The position numbers and the translations under genes are program-made. Positions 8,615 to 18,006 of a stretch of 64,000 bases of DNA are shown here, one piece after another (position 1 is the first letter of the stretch; each line of letters starts with the position of its first letter). The stretch is from Streptomyces nymphaeiformis (lineage in GTDB: Bacteria; Actinomycetota; Actinomycetes; Streptomycetales; Streptomycetaceae): positions 806,001 through 870,000 of the forward strand of contig NZ_JACHJY010000001.1 in NCBI RefSeq assembly GCF_014203895.1, in the 5' to 3' direction. The notes beneath the pieces were generated by a model. It was not told the origin of the DNA. It did no database searches and worked only from the letters and a program-made list of their open reading frames with translations.

Positions 8615-8646
8615 GCGGCCGGGACCCGTCAGACGGTCCCGGCCGC
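8615..8646. terminator. Bidirectional hairpin between convergent genes
   Basis: A perfect 12-bp stem (8615-8626 with 8635-8646) and an 8-base loop. It overlaps the last codons of the MFS gene on the reverse strand and follows the small gene ending at 8601, so it can terminate both transcripts. Confidence 0.75.
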
Positions 8647-9933
8647 CTCCGTCCGGGCGCCGTCCACGGCCTCCTGCTGGGCCTTGCGGCGCAGCGAGTC
8701 CTCGTCCGTCGCGGAGTCGTACGAGAGCAGCTTCGGCAGCGCCAGGCTGAGCAGTCCCACCGAGGCCACGCACGCCACGCCGCCCGTCCAGACAGCCGCC
8801 GGGGTGCCGGTCCAGCCGGCCATCGCGCCCGCCCGGACCTGGCCCAGCTGCGGGCCCACGCTGTAGGAGAGCACCTCGATGCCGGCGAGCCGGCCGCGCA
8901 GCTCCTCCGGGATCGTCTGGTTCCAGATCGTGGCGCGGCCGAGCCCGCTCAGCATGTCGCCCGCGCCCGCGAGGGCCAGGCACACCAGCACCGCCCACAC
9001 GTTCCCGAACCAGCCGGCCGCCGCGATCGCCAGACCCCAGCCGGCCGCGCCGCCGGCCACGAGCAGCCCGTGCCGCCGCACCCTCGACGTCCAGCCGCTC
9101 GTCAGGCCGAGGACCAGCGAGCCGACCGAGCCCGCCGCGTACATCAGACCGAGCGACCACTCCGCGTCCAGCTCGTCCGCGAGGAACGGGAAGATCGTGT
9201 TCGGGAACGCGAAGAACATCGCCGCCAGGTCGACCGCGTACGTGCCGAGCAGCACCGGCCGCGACCAGGCGTAGCGCGCGCCCTCCGCGATGCCCCGCAG
9301 CGAGGGCCTCTCCGCGTCGTGCGCGGCCGGCGCGGGGGAGAGCCGGCGGCACATCAGGACCGAGACCGCGAAACAGGCGACCGTCAGCCCGTACGCGGGC
9401 GCGTGACCCGCGTACGCCACCACCAGGCCGCCGACCGCCGGGCCCGCGATCGCGCCGGTCTGCCAGCGCAGCGAGTTCAGCGCGGCCGCCGCCGTCTGCT
9501 GGTCGTGCGGCACGATCCGGGCCAGCAGCGAGTCGAGCGCCGGCCGCTGGAGCCCCGCGAGCGCCGACACCCCGGCCGCCACCACGTACAGCGGCCAGAG
9601 CATCGGATCCGGCAGCAGCGCGTTCACCAGCAGGAGCAGGGCGAGCAGCCCGAGGCCCGCCTCCGTCCAGACGATCACCTTCCGCCGGTCGACCGCGTCC
9701 GCGAGCGCCCCGCCGTACAGGCCGAACACCACCAGCGGCACCAGCTCGACCGCGCCCATCGCACCGACCGCGAACGGCGAGTCCGTCAGATCCTTGATCT
9801 GCAGCGGCAGGGCGATCATCGCCATCGCGCTGCCGAAGTACGTGACGAGCCCCTGTACCCACAGGAGCCGGAAGTCGGGGGACGAACGCCACGGCGTCAG
9901 ATCGGGCAGCAGGGCGGTGAGCTTGGCAGACAC
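8629..9933 (-). CDS. MFS exporter (EntS/MFS_3-like)
   Basis: 434 residues with about 12 membrane helices. The loop GALADAVDRRKV (about residues 77-88) is the classic MFS loop 2-3 motif, and ALNSLRWQTGAIAGPAVGG matches the MFS_3 branch that includes enterobactin exporter EntS and related efflux proteins. Nothing in the sequence gives the substrate. Proximity to the iron genes makes a siderophore role tempting, but the gene has no iron box that I can see and lies in a separate transcript. It follows a hypothetical gene on the same strand with a 66-base gap. Confidence 0.85.
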   Translation of the reverse strand: MSAKLTALLPDLTPWRSSPDFRLLWVQGLVTYFGSAMAMIALPLQIKDLTDSPFAVGAMGAVELVPLVVFGLYGGALADAVDRRKVIVWTEAGLGLLALLLLVNALLPDPMLWPLYVVAAGVSALAGLQRPALDSLLARIVPHDQQTAAAALNSLRWQTGAIAGPAVGGLVVAYAGHAPAYGLTVACFAVSVLMCRRLSPAPAAHDAERPSLRGIAEGARYAWSRPVLLGTYAVDLAAMFFAFPNTIFPFLADELDAEWSLGLMYAAGSVGSLVLGLTSGWTSRVRRHGLLVAGGAAGWGLAIAAAGWFGNVWAVLVCLALAGAGDMLSGLGRATIWNQTIPEELRGRLAGIEVLSYSVGPQLGQVRAGAMAGWTGTPAAVWTGGVACVASVGLLSLALPKLLSYDSATDEDSLRRKAQQEAVDGARTEAAGTV

Positions 9934-9999
9934 GAAGAGCCATGCTCCGGCCGCCGGATGCAGGGGGCAACCGAATTACGGGACGGTACGGGGAGAGGC

Positions 10000-10602
10000 C
10001 TACCAGCGGGCCGGCGGCGGGGCCGTCAGCCGGTCCGCGAGCCCCGAGAGCCGGTCCCGGAAACGGCGCCCGCCCCGCGGGGACGGCAGGCTGTTCTCCC
10101 CGGCCGCCGCGCTCACCAGGTGCTGCACGGTGTCCAGGTCCACCTCGGCCCCCGCCGCCACGGTGAGCCTCTCGTGCGCGAGCCCCAGGACCTCCTCGCC
10201 GCCGCCGTCGAGGGACAACACGGTCGCCCCCGCCCGGCGGGCGTCGTGCACCCGCTGGAGGACCCCCGCGTCCGGCCGCTCCGGCGCCACCATCAGCAGC
10301 GTCGCCCCGCGCCCCGCCGCCTCCAGACGCCCCAGGCCCACCGCCAGATGCGCCGGGGCGCCCGGCCGCACCCGGTGCCGGACCAGCGTCGGCGCCAGCT
10401 CCGGCAGCCCCGACCAGGCGGACTCGTCGACCAGGTGCGCCGCCAGGTGCCACGGCTCGTACTCCTCCGTGCCCACCAGGAGCAGTCCGCCCCGGTGCGG
10501 CACGACCGACGACCGGAGCGCGCCCGCGAACCGGCGGGCCGCCGCCGGCCACTCCGTCCCGGCGAGCACTTCCCGCAGCAACGCGACCCGTACGGCATCC
10601 AT
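10000..10602 (-). CDS. Conserved hypothetical protein
   Basis: 200 residues from the ATG at 10602. No signal peptide, membrane segment or clear domain motif. The composition (alternating hydrophobic strands such as GATLLMVAPE and ATVLSLDGGGEEVLGLAHE) suggests an alpha/beta Rossmann-like or SIS-like fold, which is only an impression. The C-terminus is Pro/Arg-rich. The open frame extends upstream through the 12-bp tandem repeat at 10659-10730, but codons there are atypical, so the inner start is preferred. Same strand as the MFS gene and possibly co-transcribed with it. Confidence 0.65.
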   Translation of the reverse strand: MDAVRVALLREVLAGTEWPAAARRFAGALRSSVVPHRGGLLLVGTEEYEPWHLAAHLVDESAWSGLPELAPTLVRHRVRPGAPAHLAVGLGRLEAAGRGATLLMVAPERPDAGVLQRVHDARRAGATVLSLDGGGEEVLGLAHERLTVAAGAEVDLDTVQHLVSAAAGENSLPSPRGGRRFRDRLSGLADRLTAPPPARW

Positions 10603-10658
10603 GCGCCCGCATCCTGCCCCAGCCGGGCCCCGCGCGAGGCCGGGTCGCGGCAGTTCCA

Positions 10659-10730
10659 CCCGTACGAGAACCCGTACGAGAACCCGTACGAGAACCCGTA
10701 CGAGAACCCGTACGAGAACCCGCACGAGAG
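10659..10730. repeat. Six tandem 12-bp units upstream of npdG
   Basis: Units of CCCGTACGAGAA repeat at 10659, 10671, 10683, 10695 and 10707 (identical) and 10719 (two changes). The array lies in the divergent region between the hypothetical gene (start 10602) and npdG (start 10769). Each unit contains the palindrome CGTACG at 12-bp spacing, a little over one helical turn. Confidence 0.95.
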
Positions 10731-10768
10731 AGGCCCGACGGACCCGACCGGTCGGTAATGTCGGGGCC

Positions 10769-11467
10769 ATGACTACGACTGACAGCAAGCCCGCCCCGAA
10801 GGACCCGTGGGACCTCCCCGACGTCTCCGGTCTCGTCGTCGGCGTCCTCGGCGGCACCGGCGACCAGGGCCGCGGCCTCGCCTACCGGCTCGCCAAGGCC
10901 GGCCAGAAGGTGATCATCGGCTCCCGCGCCGCCGAGCGCGCGCAGGGCGTCGCCGCGGAGATCGGCCACGGCGTCGAGGGCGCCGACAACGCCGAGACCG
11001 CCCGTCGCAGCGACGTCGTCATCGTCGCCGTGCCGTGGGACGGCCACGCCAAGACCCTGGAGTCGCTGCGCGAGGAGCTCCGCGGCAAGCTCGTCGTGGA
11101 CTGCGTCAACCCGCTCGGCTTCGACAAGAAGGGCGCCTACGCCCTCAAGCCCGAGGAGGGCTCCGCCGCCGAGCAGGCCGCCGCGCTCCTCCCGGACTCC
11201 CGGGTCGCCGCGGCCTTCCACCACCTCTCCGCGGTCCTCCTCAAGGACACCTCCGTCGAGGAGATCGACACCGACGTCATGGTCCTCGGCGAGGAGCGCG
11301 CCGACGTCGAGATCGTCCAGGCCCTCGCCGGCCGCATCGCCGGCATGCGCGGCGTCTTCGCCGGCCGGCTGCGCAACGCCCACCAGGTCGAGTCGCTCGT
11401 CGCGAACCTGATCTCGGTGAACCGCCGCTACAAGGCGCACGCGGGGCTCCGGGTCACGGACATCTGA
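10769..11467 (+). CDS. npdG: NADPH-dependent F420 reductase
   Basis: 232 residues. The dinucleotide-binding motif VGVLGGTGDQGRGLA (about 24-38) and IIGSRAAERA (NADP phosphate pocket), followed by VVIVAVPWDGH and DCVNPLGFDKKG, match the F420:NADP oxidoreductase (Fno/NpdG) family. It moves hydride between NADPH and deazaflavin F420, supplying F420H2 to reductases. The segment AAAFHHLSAVLL supports the assignment. The enzyme is cytosolic. The start is the ATG following the 12-bp repeat array. It is followed by a small membrane protein gene on the same strand with a 77-base gap. Confidence 0.92.
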   Translation: MTTTDSKPAPKDPWDLPDVSGLVVGVLGGTGDQGRGLAYRLAKAGQKVIIGSRAAERAQGVAAEIGHGVEGADNAETARRSDVVIVAVPWDGHAKTLESLREELRGKLVVDCVNPLGFDKKGAYALKPEEGSAAEQAAALLPDSRVAAAFHHLSAVLLKDTSVEEIDTDVMVLGEERADVEIVQALAGRIAGMRGVFAGRLRNAHQVESLVANLISVNRRYKAHAGLRVTDI

Positions 11468-11544
11468 GCCGGTCCCGTCGCGGATCGGGGCATGGGGGAC
11501 ACTGGACGGGCACGAAACGCCGCATCCGGACAGGAGCCGACCCC

Positions 11545-11727
11545 ATGCCCCGCCTCGCCCTCTACGCCCTCGTGGTCTGCGCCCTGGCCGTCGCCGCGGC
11601 CGTCGTCTCCTTCGTCCAGGGCAGCTTCCTCGGCGTCGTCTGGGTCCTCCTCGCCGGCCTGTCCTCGAACATGGCCTGGTACTACGTCCGGCGCGCGAAG
11701 GCCGAGAAGGCCGCCGCGGAGGCCTAG
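11545..11727 (+). CDS. Small two-helix membrane protein
   Basis: 60 residues. Two hydrophobic segments (about residues 4-23 and 27-45) followed by a basic/acidic tail (RRAKAEKAAAEA). A ribosome-binding site (CAGGAG) lies 9-14 bases before the ATG. Strong codon bias supports it as a real gene. Its stop codon overlaps the stop of the convergent protease gene by about three bases. Function unknown. Confidence 0.75.
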   Translation: MPRLALYALVVCALAVAAAVVSFVQGSFLGVVWVLLAGLSSNMAWYYVRRAKAEKAAAEA

Positions 11728-12521
11728 ACCCGGCAGGACTCGGGCGGCGCCCCCTCCCAGACCCGGAACAGCTGCGAGCCGCAGTACCGGCTGGCCTCGG
11801 GCACCCCGAGGCCGCGCATCAGGGCGTCGATCGCGTCGAAGAAGGCGTTGTTGATCTGCGGGACGAACAGCAGCGCGATCACGATGAAGAAGCCGTACGG
11901 CGCGTACGGCTCGATCTGCCGCTTCACCTTGTACGACAGCCAGGGCTCCACGACCCCGTAGCCGTCGAGCCCCGGCACCGGCAGGAAGTTCAGGAGCGCG
12001 GCCGTCACCTGGAGGAACGCCAGGAACGCCAGCGCGTACCGGAAGGCGGGCGGCACGCCGTCGAGCGCGTCCAGCCAGAACGGCGCCGTGCAGACGATCG
12101 CGAACAGCACGTTCGCCAGGGGGCCCGCCGCCGAGATCAGGCTGTGCTTCCAGCGGCCCTTGATCCGCCCCTGCTCGATGAAGACCGCCCCGCCCGGCAG
12201 ACCGATCCCGCCCATGATCACGAACAGCACCGGCAGGACGACGCTCAGCACGGCGTGCGTGTACGCGAGCGGGTTCAGCGTCAGGTAACCCTTGGCGCCC
12301 ACGGTGATGTCGCCGCCGTGCAGGGCGGTCCTGGCGTGCGCGTACTCGTGCAGACAGAGCGACACGACCCAGGCCGAGGTCACGAACAGGAACACCGCGA
12401 GCCCGGGCGAGGCGGCGAAGTCCGTCCACACCGCCCAGCCGGTCACGGCCATGACGGCGAGGATCGCCAGGAAGACGGGACTGACCCGCCGTTCATGGCG
12501 CCGAGCGGCGGCCGTGGTCAT
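11724..12521 (-). CDS. Site-2 protease (M50) family membrane protein
   Basis: 265 residues with about six membrane helices. The zinc-binding HExxH motif is intact as HEYAH (58-62), and the third ligand motif is NFLPVPGLDG with Asp186, as in M50 intramembrane metalloproteases. The ATG at 12521 precedes basic residues and the first helix; codons upstream of it are not family-like. The family cuts membrane-bound anti-sigma factors or other small membrane proteins; no obvious anti-sigma partner is adjacent. It is divergent from the AfsR-like gene across a 136-bp region that has a GTACCGGTAC palindrome at 12566-12575. Confidence 0.88.
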   Translation of the reverse strand: MTTAAARRHERRVSPVFLAILAVMAVTGWAVWTDFAASPGLAVFLFVTSAWVVSLCLHEYAHARTALHGGDITVGAKGYLTLNPLAYTHAVLSVVLPVLFVIMGGIGLPGGAVFIEQGRIKGRWKHSLISAAGPLANVLFAIVCTAPFWLDALDGVPPAFRYALAFLAFLQVTAALLNFLPVPGLDGYGVVEPWLSYKVKRQIEPYAPYGFFIVIALLFVPQINNAFFDAIDALMRGLGVPEASRYCGSQLFRVWEGAPPESCRV

Positions 12522-12657
12522 CACGAGGGCTCCCAGGGGTACGGAGGGGCAGGTGCCGGGGAAACGTACCGGTACCGGACCGAGTTCCGCCGCCCCGCCC
12601 GTCGTGCGGGCGCGGGGCACCGGCCCGGCCGGTGGGAGATCACGCGAGAATGGGGCC

Positions 12658-15600
12658 GTGCGCTACTCCGTCCTCGGTCCCACCCTCGTCCGCACCCCCG
12701 ACGGCACCGACCTCGCCGTCGGCGGCCCCCGGGTCCGCGCCCTGCTGACCGTTCTCGTCCTGCGGGCCGGCCGGATCGTTCCCGTGGCCGACCTCGTCGA
12801 CGAGGTGTGGCACGGCGACGAGCCGCCCGCCGACGCGCCCGCCGCGCTCCAGGCCCTCGTCGGACGGCTCCGCAGGGCCCTCGGCCGGGACCGCGTGGTG
12901 TCCGCCGAGGGCGGTTACCGGCTCGACGCCCGGCCCGAGGACGTGGACGCCCGCCGCTTCGAGCGGCTCGCCGTCGAGGGCATGGCCGCGGCCGACCCCG
13001 CACGCGCCGCGGCCCTGCTCGACGAGGCCCTCGGGCTCTGGCGCGGGCCCGCCCTCGCCGACCTGCCGGACCGGGACGCGGAGGCCGCCCGCTGGGAGGC
13101 CCGCCGGCTCGACGCCCGCCGGGCGCGGCTCGACGCCGCCCTCGCGCTCGGCGGGGCCGACGCCGCCCTCCCCGAGCTCACCTCCCTCTGCGCCTCCCAT
13201 CCCCTCGACGAGCCCCTCCAGGCCCTCCGGATCCGCGCCCTGCGGGACACCGGCCGGGCGGCCGAGGCGCTCGCCGCGTACGAGTCGGTCCGCCGCGCCC
13301 TCTCCACCCGCCTCGGCACGGACCCGTCCCCCGCCCTGCGCGCCCTCCACGCGGAGCTGCTCGCCCCGGAACCCGAACGTCCTCCCGTCCGGGGCAACCT
13401 GCGCACGCGGCTCACCAGCTTCGTCGGGCGCGACGAGGAGATCGCGCTCGTCCGGGACGATCTGCGCGGCGCGCGGCTCGTCACCCTGCTCGGGCCCGGC
13501 GGGGCCGGGAAGACCCGGCTCTCGCAGGAGGCCGCCGAGCAGGCGGGCGGCGACTGGCCGGACGGCGTGTGGGTCGCGGAACTCGCGCCCGTACGCGACC
13601 CGGAGGCCGTGCCCGAGGCGGTCCTCGCGGCCGTCGGCGCCCGCGAGACGGTGCTCCGCGGCGCCGGGGCCGAGGAGCTGCGCGGCGGCGGCGACCCGCT
13701 CGCCCGGCTCGTCGAGCACTGCGCCGGGCGGCGGATGCTGCTCCTCCTCGACAACTGCGAGCACCTCGTCGGCGCGGCCGCCGAACTCGCCGAGACCCTG
13801 CTCGCGCGCTGTCCGGAGCTCCGCGTGCTCGCGACGAGCCGCGAGCCGCTCGGCGTGCCGGGTGAGGCGCTGCGTCCCCTCGGGCCGCTGCCGACCGGGA
13901 TGGCGCTGCGGCTCCTCGGCGAGCGGGGCGCGGCGGTCCGCCCGGGGTTCCGCGTCGAGGACGACCCGGCCGCCGCGGGCGAGGTCGTACGGCGCCTGGA
14001 CGGCCTCCCGCTGGCCGTCGAACTCGCGGCGGCCCGGCTGCGGATGCTGACCCTCCGTCAGATCGCGGACCGCCTCGACGACCGCTTCCGGCTCCTCACC
14101 TCGGGCGCGCGGACGGTCCTGCCCCGGCAGCAGACCCTGCGCGCGGTCGTCGACTGGTCCTGGGACCTCCTGGACGGCCCCGAACGAGCCGTCCTCCGGC
14201 GCCTCGCGGTCTTCACGGGCGGCTGTGACCTGGAGGCGGCGGAGGCGGTCTGCGCCTCCGGCGGGGGCACGGACGGGAAGGGCGACTCCCGCGGAGCCGC
14301 CGCAGGCGAGCCACGCCCGGGCGCGGAGGTCGCCGGTGAGCCGCGCCCCGGAGAGGAGCGCCCCGGTGGGCCCCGCGCACGCGGGGAGGCCGCAGGCGAG
14401 GTCGACCCGACCCGGCCCGTACGCGACCGGCCGGTCGACGGCCGGTCCGTCCTCGACCTCCTCGGCGCCCTCGTCGACAAGTCGCTCGTCGTCGCCGCCC
14501 CCGGTGAGACCGGGATGCGGTTCCGGCTCCTGGAGACCGTCGCCGAGTACGCCGGAGAGCGGCTCGACGAGGCCGGGGAGCGGGCCGACGTCGAGCGCCG
14601 GCACCTCACGCACTACCGCGAGCTCGCCCGCCGTACCGACCCCGAGCTGCGCGGTTCCGGGCAGGCCGTGGCCATCGCGCGGTTCGGCGCCGAGTACGGG
14701 AACCTCCGTACCGCGCTCCGCCGTGCCGTCGAGGCCCGGGAGGAGGACGAGGCGCTGGTCCTCGTCCACTCGCTGCTCTGGTACTGGCAGATGCGCGACC
14801 TGCGCGGCGACGCCCTGTACTGGGCGGAGTCCGTCGTCGCGCTCGGGCCCGACCCGTTCGGGACGCCCGCCGCCCCCGTCGTACCGCTGCACGAGCCGTG
14901 CACCGCCGCGCCCCCGCCGCTCTCCGAGGAGCAGCGCTGGGAGGCCCGGCGCGGAGTGCGGCTGATCGAGCTGCTCAACATGGACCACGAGACCGGCCGC
15001 TGGACGACCCCCGCCGGGGTCGAGCGGCTGCGGCGGATGAACGAGGTCTACCCGCCGGGGCTCCCGCAGACCTGCCGGCTGCCCGGCTCCTTCGCGGTCT
15101 TCGCCGTCCTCCTCATCGGCGAGCCCGGCCGCATGGGCGAGGCCCTGGAGGCGCACGTCGCCGCCTGCCGCCGCTACGGCTACGACTGGGAGCTCGCCAA
15201 CGCCCTCCAGTTGCGCGCCAACATGCTCGCCAACCGGGCCGACCTGGCCGAGCGGGCGACCGCCGACGCCGACGAGAGCCTGAAGATCTTCGTACGCCTC
15301 GGGGACGCCTGGGGCGCGGCCGAGGCACTGTCCGCGCGCGCCGAGGCCCGCGAGCGGAGGCTCGCGTTCGAGGACGCCGCACAGGACTACGCCGACGCCG
15401 TCGCGTACGCCGAGCGGCTCGGCGCCCAGTCCCAGATGGCCCTGCTGCGCACCCGGTACGCCGACATGCTGATCGAGACCGGCCGGGGCGAGGAGGCGGA
15501 GCGGATCCTGCGCGAGGTGGTGAAGGGTGAGCACGGCCGGGGCCATGAGCCGATGCTCGCGGCCCGGATCTTCCTGGCGCTGCTGCTCGCCCGGACCGGC

Positions 15601-16095
15601 CGGACGGCCGAGGCCCGCGTGCATCTGGAGCGGCTGCTCGACGAGTTCAGCTCCGAGACCTTCTCGATCTTCGAGGGCTTCACGCTGGGCAGCCTGGCGT
15701 GGGTGTTCAACCTCGAAGAGCGGTACGAGGCGGCGATCGAGCTGTCCCGGCGGGCGTACGAGAGCTCCCTCGGCGCCCTGTCGCTGATGGTCGCCCCGCA
15801 GATGCCGTCGATCCACCTGGTCACCGCGGCCTGGGCGCTCGCCGGCCTCGGCGGCCCGCGGTCCCGTACGGCCGCCGTCCTGCTCGGCGCCTACGAGGGG
15901 CTGCTGCCGCCCGGTCACCTGTCGCCGCCCCGGGAGCTGGAGAACCTGCGGCGGGCGACGGAACTGACCCGGTCCGCGCTCGCGGAGGGGGAGTTCGAGG
16001 CCGCGCACGCGGAGGGCGGCGGCCTCTCCTTGGAGGAGGCCGCCGCCCTGCTCGGTCGCGCCGCCGACGCGATCAGTGAGCGCGCCGAGTCATGA
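12658..16095 (+). CDS. AfsR/SARP-type transcriptional regulator (BTAD, NB-ARC-like ATPase, TPR)
   Basis: 1145 residues from a GTG. Domains in order: winged-helix DNA-binding domain (1-90), bacterial transcriptional activation domain (about 95-240), ATPase with Walker A GPGGAGKT (279-286) and Walker B LLLLDNCEH (about 361-369), then helical TPR-like repeats to the C-terminus. This is the AfsR architecture: SARP domain plus STAND ATPase. A Gly/Glu/Arg/Pro-rich insert with repeated AGEPRPG-like units (about 535-590) interrupts the ATPase-TPR junction. SARP proteins usually activate genes by binding heptamer direct repeats near the -35 site; such repeats lie upstream of the ABC exporter operon that converges on this gene. 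Inference: it may control that operon. Confidence 0.9.
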   Translation: MRYSVLGPTLVRTPDGTDLAVGGPRVRALLTVLVLRAGRIVPVADLVDEVWHGDEPPADAPAALQALVGRLRRALGRDRVVSAEGGYRLDARPEDVDARRFERLAVEGMAAADPARAAALLDEALGLWRGPALADLPDRDAEAARWEARRLDARRARLDAALALGGADAALPELTSLCASHPLDEPLQALRIRALRDTGRAAEALAAYESVRRALSTRLGTDPSPALRALHAELLAPEPERPPVRGNLRTRLTSFVGRDEEIALVRDDLRGARLVTLLGPGGAGKTRLSQEAAEQAGGDWPDGVWVAELAPVRDPEAVPEAVLAAVGARETVLRGAGAEELRGGGDPLARLVEHCAGRRMLLLLDNCEHLVGAAAELAETLLARCPELRVLATSREPLGVPGEALRPLGPLPTGMALRLLGERGAAVRPGFRVEDDPAAAGEVVRRLDGLPLAVELAAARLRMLTLRQIADRLDDRFRLLTSGARTVLPRQQTLRAVVDWSWDLLDGPERAVLRRLAVFTGGCDLEAAEAVCASGGGTDGKGDSRGAAAGEPRPGAEVAGEPRPGEERPGGPRARGEAAGEVDPTRPVRDRPVDGRSVLDLLGALVDKSLVVAAPGETGMRFRLLETVAEYAGERLDEAGERADVERRHLTHYRELARRTDPELRGSGQAVAIARFGAEYGNLRTALRRAVEAREEDEALVLVHSLLWYWQMRDLRGDALYWAESVVALGPDPFGTPAAPVVPLHEPCTAAPPPLSEEQRWEARRGVRLIELLNMDHETGRWTTPAGVERLRRMNEVYPPGLPQTCRLPGSFAVFAVLLIGEPGRMGEALEAHVAACRRYGYDWELANALQLRANMLANRADLAERATADADESLKIFVRLGDAWGAAEALSARAEARERRLAFEDAAQDYADAVAYAERLGAQSQMALLRTRYADMLIETGRGEEAERILREVVKGEHGRGHEPMLAARIFLALLLARTGRTAEARVHLERLLDEFSSETFSIFEGFTLGSLAWVFNLEERYEAAIELSRRAYESSLGALSLMVAPQMPSIHLVTAAWALAGLGGPRSRTAAVLLGAYEGLLPPGHLSPPRELENLRRATELTRSALAEGEFEAAHAEGGGLSLEEAAALLGRAADAISERAES

Positions 16096-16110
16096 TCCCC
16101 CGGTCGGGAC

Positions 16111-16974
16111 TCAGGTCTTCTTGCGGAACTTGGAGACCGCGAACGGTGCCGCGAGGACGGTGATGAGCACCGACCAGCCGAGGGTCATCCACACCGAGTG
16201 GGCGAGCGCGCCGCCGTTGATCAGGGCGCGGGAGGCGTCGGCGAGGTTCGACAGCGGGTTGTAGTCGGTGAACGTCTGCAGCCAGCCGGGCATGGTGGTC
16301 GGCGGGGCGAAGATCGAGGAGCCGAACTGGAGCGGCATCAGGACGATCATGGCCATTCCCTGGACGGCCTGGGCCGTCTTCATCGTGAGGCCGAGCAGGA
16401 TGAAGATCCACATCAGCGAGGCGCCGAAGACCAGCGACAGGCCGATGGCGGCGAGCAGGCCGAAGACCGAGGTGTGGATGGTGAGGCCGAGCAGGAAGGC
16501 CATGCCGAGCAGGATCGCGGTGGCGACCATCATGCGGCCGACCTCGACGACGATCTTCGCGATGAGGACGGAGGACCGGGCGATCGGCATGGTCCGGAAC
16601 CGGTCCATGACGCCCTTCTTGAAGTCGTCGTTGATGCCGGTGCCGACACCCATCGCGATGTTCATGCCCATCATGGCCATCAGGCCGGGGGCCACGTAGT
16701 TCACGTACTCGGCCTGGTTGCCCTTGCCGGCGATCGCGCCGCCGAAGACGTACACGAACAGCAGGATGAAGATGACCGGCATGAACACGGCGTCGAACAT
16801 CGACTCCGGGTCCTGCTTGATCTGGAGCGCGTTGCGCCGGGCCAGGGCGCCGATGTGGCGGAGGTTGGCCCGCAGGCCGATCCGGCTGCTCCCCGTGGGG
16901 GCTGCCGTGCGCGGCGAGGCCTTCCGGGGGGCGCCGGCGGGGGACTTGGACGGGGTGACGGCGGTCGTGCTCAT
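16111..16974 (-). CDS. ABC-2 type multidrug export permease (DrrB-like)
   Basis: 287 residues, six membrane helices after a basic, Ser/Thr/Pro-rich cytoplasmic lead. The ABC-2 family signature segment with GVGTGINDDFKKGVMDRFRT (around 105-125) and the QLGSSI-like QFGSSIFAPPTTMPGWLQ are characteristic of DrrB-type permeases. The ATG overlaps the stop of the ATPase gene (ATGA), so the two are translationally coupled. It ends 15 bases from the end of the convergent AfsR-like gene. Substrate unknown; relatives export anthracyclines and other hydrophobic drugs. Confidence 0.92.
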   Translation of the reverse strand: MSTTAVTPSKSPAGAPRKASPRTAAPTGSSRIGLRANLRHIGALARRNALQIKQDPESMFDAVFMPVIFILLFVYVFGGAIAGKGNQAEYVNYVAPGLMAMMGMNIAMGVGTGINDDFKKGVMDRFRTMPIARSSVLIAKIVVEVGRMMVATAILLGMAFLLGLTIHTSVFGLLAAIGLSLVFGASLMWIFILLGLTMKTAQAVQGMAMIVLMPLQFGSSIFAPPTTMPGWLQTFTDYNPLSNLADASRALINGGALAHSVWMTLGWSVLITVLAAPFAVSKFRKKT

Positions 16975-17972
16975 GCGGCGACCTCCTCGTTGATCGCGTC
17001 GGACAGGTCGGAGTCGGCGGTCTTCTCGCCCGTGATCGCGAGGAACACCTCGTCCAGGCTGGGCAGATGGGTGCCGATGTGGGCGATGCCGAAGCCGCGC
17101 GACCCGAGCAGGGCCACGACGGCCGTCAGCTGCTCGTCGGTGAGGATCGGCACGTACAGCACGCCCTCGTCGGGCACGACGGTCGAGCCGGCGATCCCGT
17201 CGAGGCCGGTCTCGCGGAGCGCGGCGGCCATGGCGGGCAGCTGGCCCGGGTCCACCGGGCGGACCTTCAGGGTCCGGCCGCCGACCTTGGCCTTCAGCTC
17301 GTCGACGCCGCCCTTGGCGATGACCTTGCCCTTGTCGATGACGGTCAGCTCGCTCGCGAGCTGCTCCGCCTCCTCCATGTACTGGGTGGTGAGCAGGACG
17401 GTCGCGCCCTCGGAGACCATGCGCTGCACCTCGTCCCACACCTCGTTGCGGGTGCGCGGGTCGAGGCCGGTGGTCGGCTCGTCCAGGTAGAGGACGGCGG
17501 GCTGCCCGATCATCGAGGCGGCGAGGTCGAGGCGGCGCCGCATGCCGCCGGAGTAGTTCATGGCCGGACGCTTGGCGGCGTCGGTGAGGGAGAAGCGCTC
17601 CAGCATCTCGTCGGCGCGGGCGCGGGAGTCCTTGCGGGAGAGGTCGAGCAGCCGCCCGATCATGTACAGGTTCTCCCAGCCGGACAGCTTCTCGTCGACC
17701 GAGGCGTACTGGCCGGTGAGGCCGATGGTGCGGCGCAGCTGGCGGGGGTGCTTCACCACGTCGTAGCCGGCGACGGTGGCGGTCCCGGCGTCCGGGACGA
17801 GGAGGGTGGACAGGCAGCGGACGAGGGTGGTCTTCCCGGCGCCGTTGGGCCCGAGGACCCCGAGGACGGTGCCCTCGCGGACGTCCAGGTCGACCCCGTC
17901 GAGGGCCTTCGTCGCGCCGAAGTGCTTCACGAGGCCCCGGACCTCGACGGCGTTGGTGTGTGATCGCGTCAT
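16971..17972 (-). CDS. ABC transporter ATPase (DrrA-like daunorubicin-resistance family)
   Basis: 333 residues from the ATG at 17972 (another ATG three codons upstream at 17981 is possible). Walker A GPNGAGKT (41-48), signature YSGGM (140-144) and Walker B LYLDEP (161-166) are intact. The C-terminal extension with GFGIAHIGTHLPSLDEVFLA (about 290-312) is the DrrA family region that contacts the permease. It powers export by the following permease. The promoter region to its right contains a large hairpin and heptamer repeats (18007-18078). Confidence 0.93.
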   Translation of the reverse strand: MTRSHTNAVEVRGLVKHFGATKALDGVDLDVREGTVLGVLGPNGAGKTTLVRCLSTLLVPDAGTATVAGYDVVKHPRQLRRTIGLTGQYASVDEKLSGWENLYMIGRLLDLSRKDSRARADEMLERFSLTDAAKRPAMNYSGGMRRRLDLAASMIGQPAVLYLDEPTTGLDPRTRNEVWDEVQRMVSEGATVLLTTQYMEEAEQLASELTVIDKGKVIAKGGVDELKAKVGGRTLKVRPVDPGQLPAMAAALRETGLDGIAGSTVVPDEGVLYVPILTDEQLTAVVALLGSRGFGIAHIGTHLPSLDEVFLAITGEKTADSDLSDAINEEVAA

Positions 17973-18006
17973 GTCCACCATGGAACAGGGCGCCACCGAC
18001 AAGCCC

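Noticed and set aside
8629..9933. MFS gene as siderophore exporter in the iron regulon
   Set aside because: No iron box is seen upstream, and the sequence does not identify a substrate.
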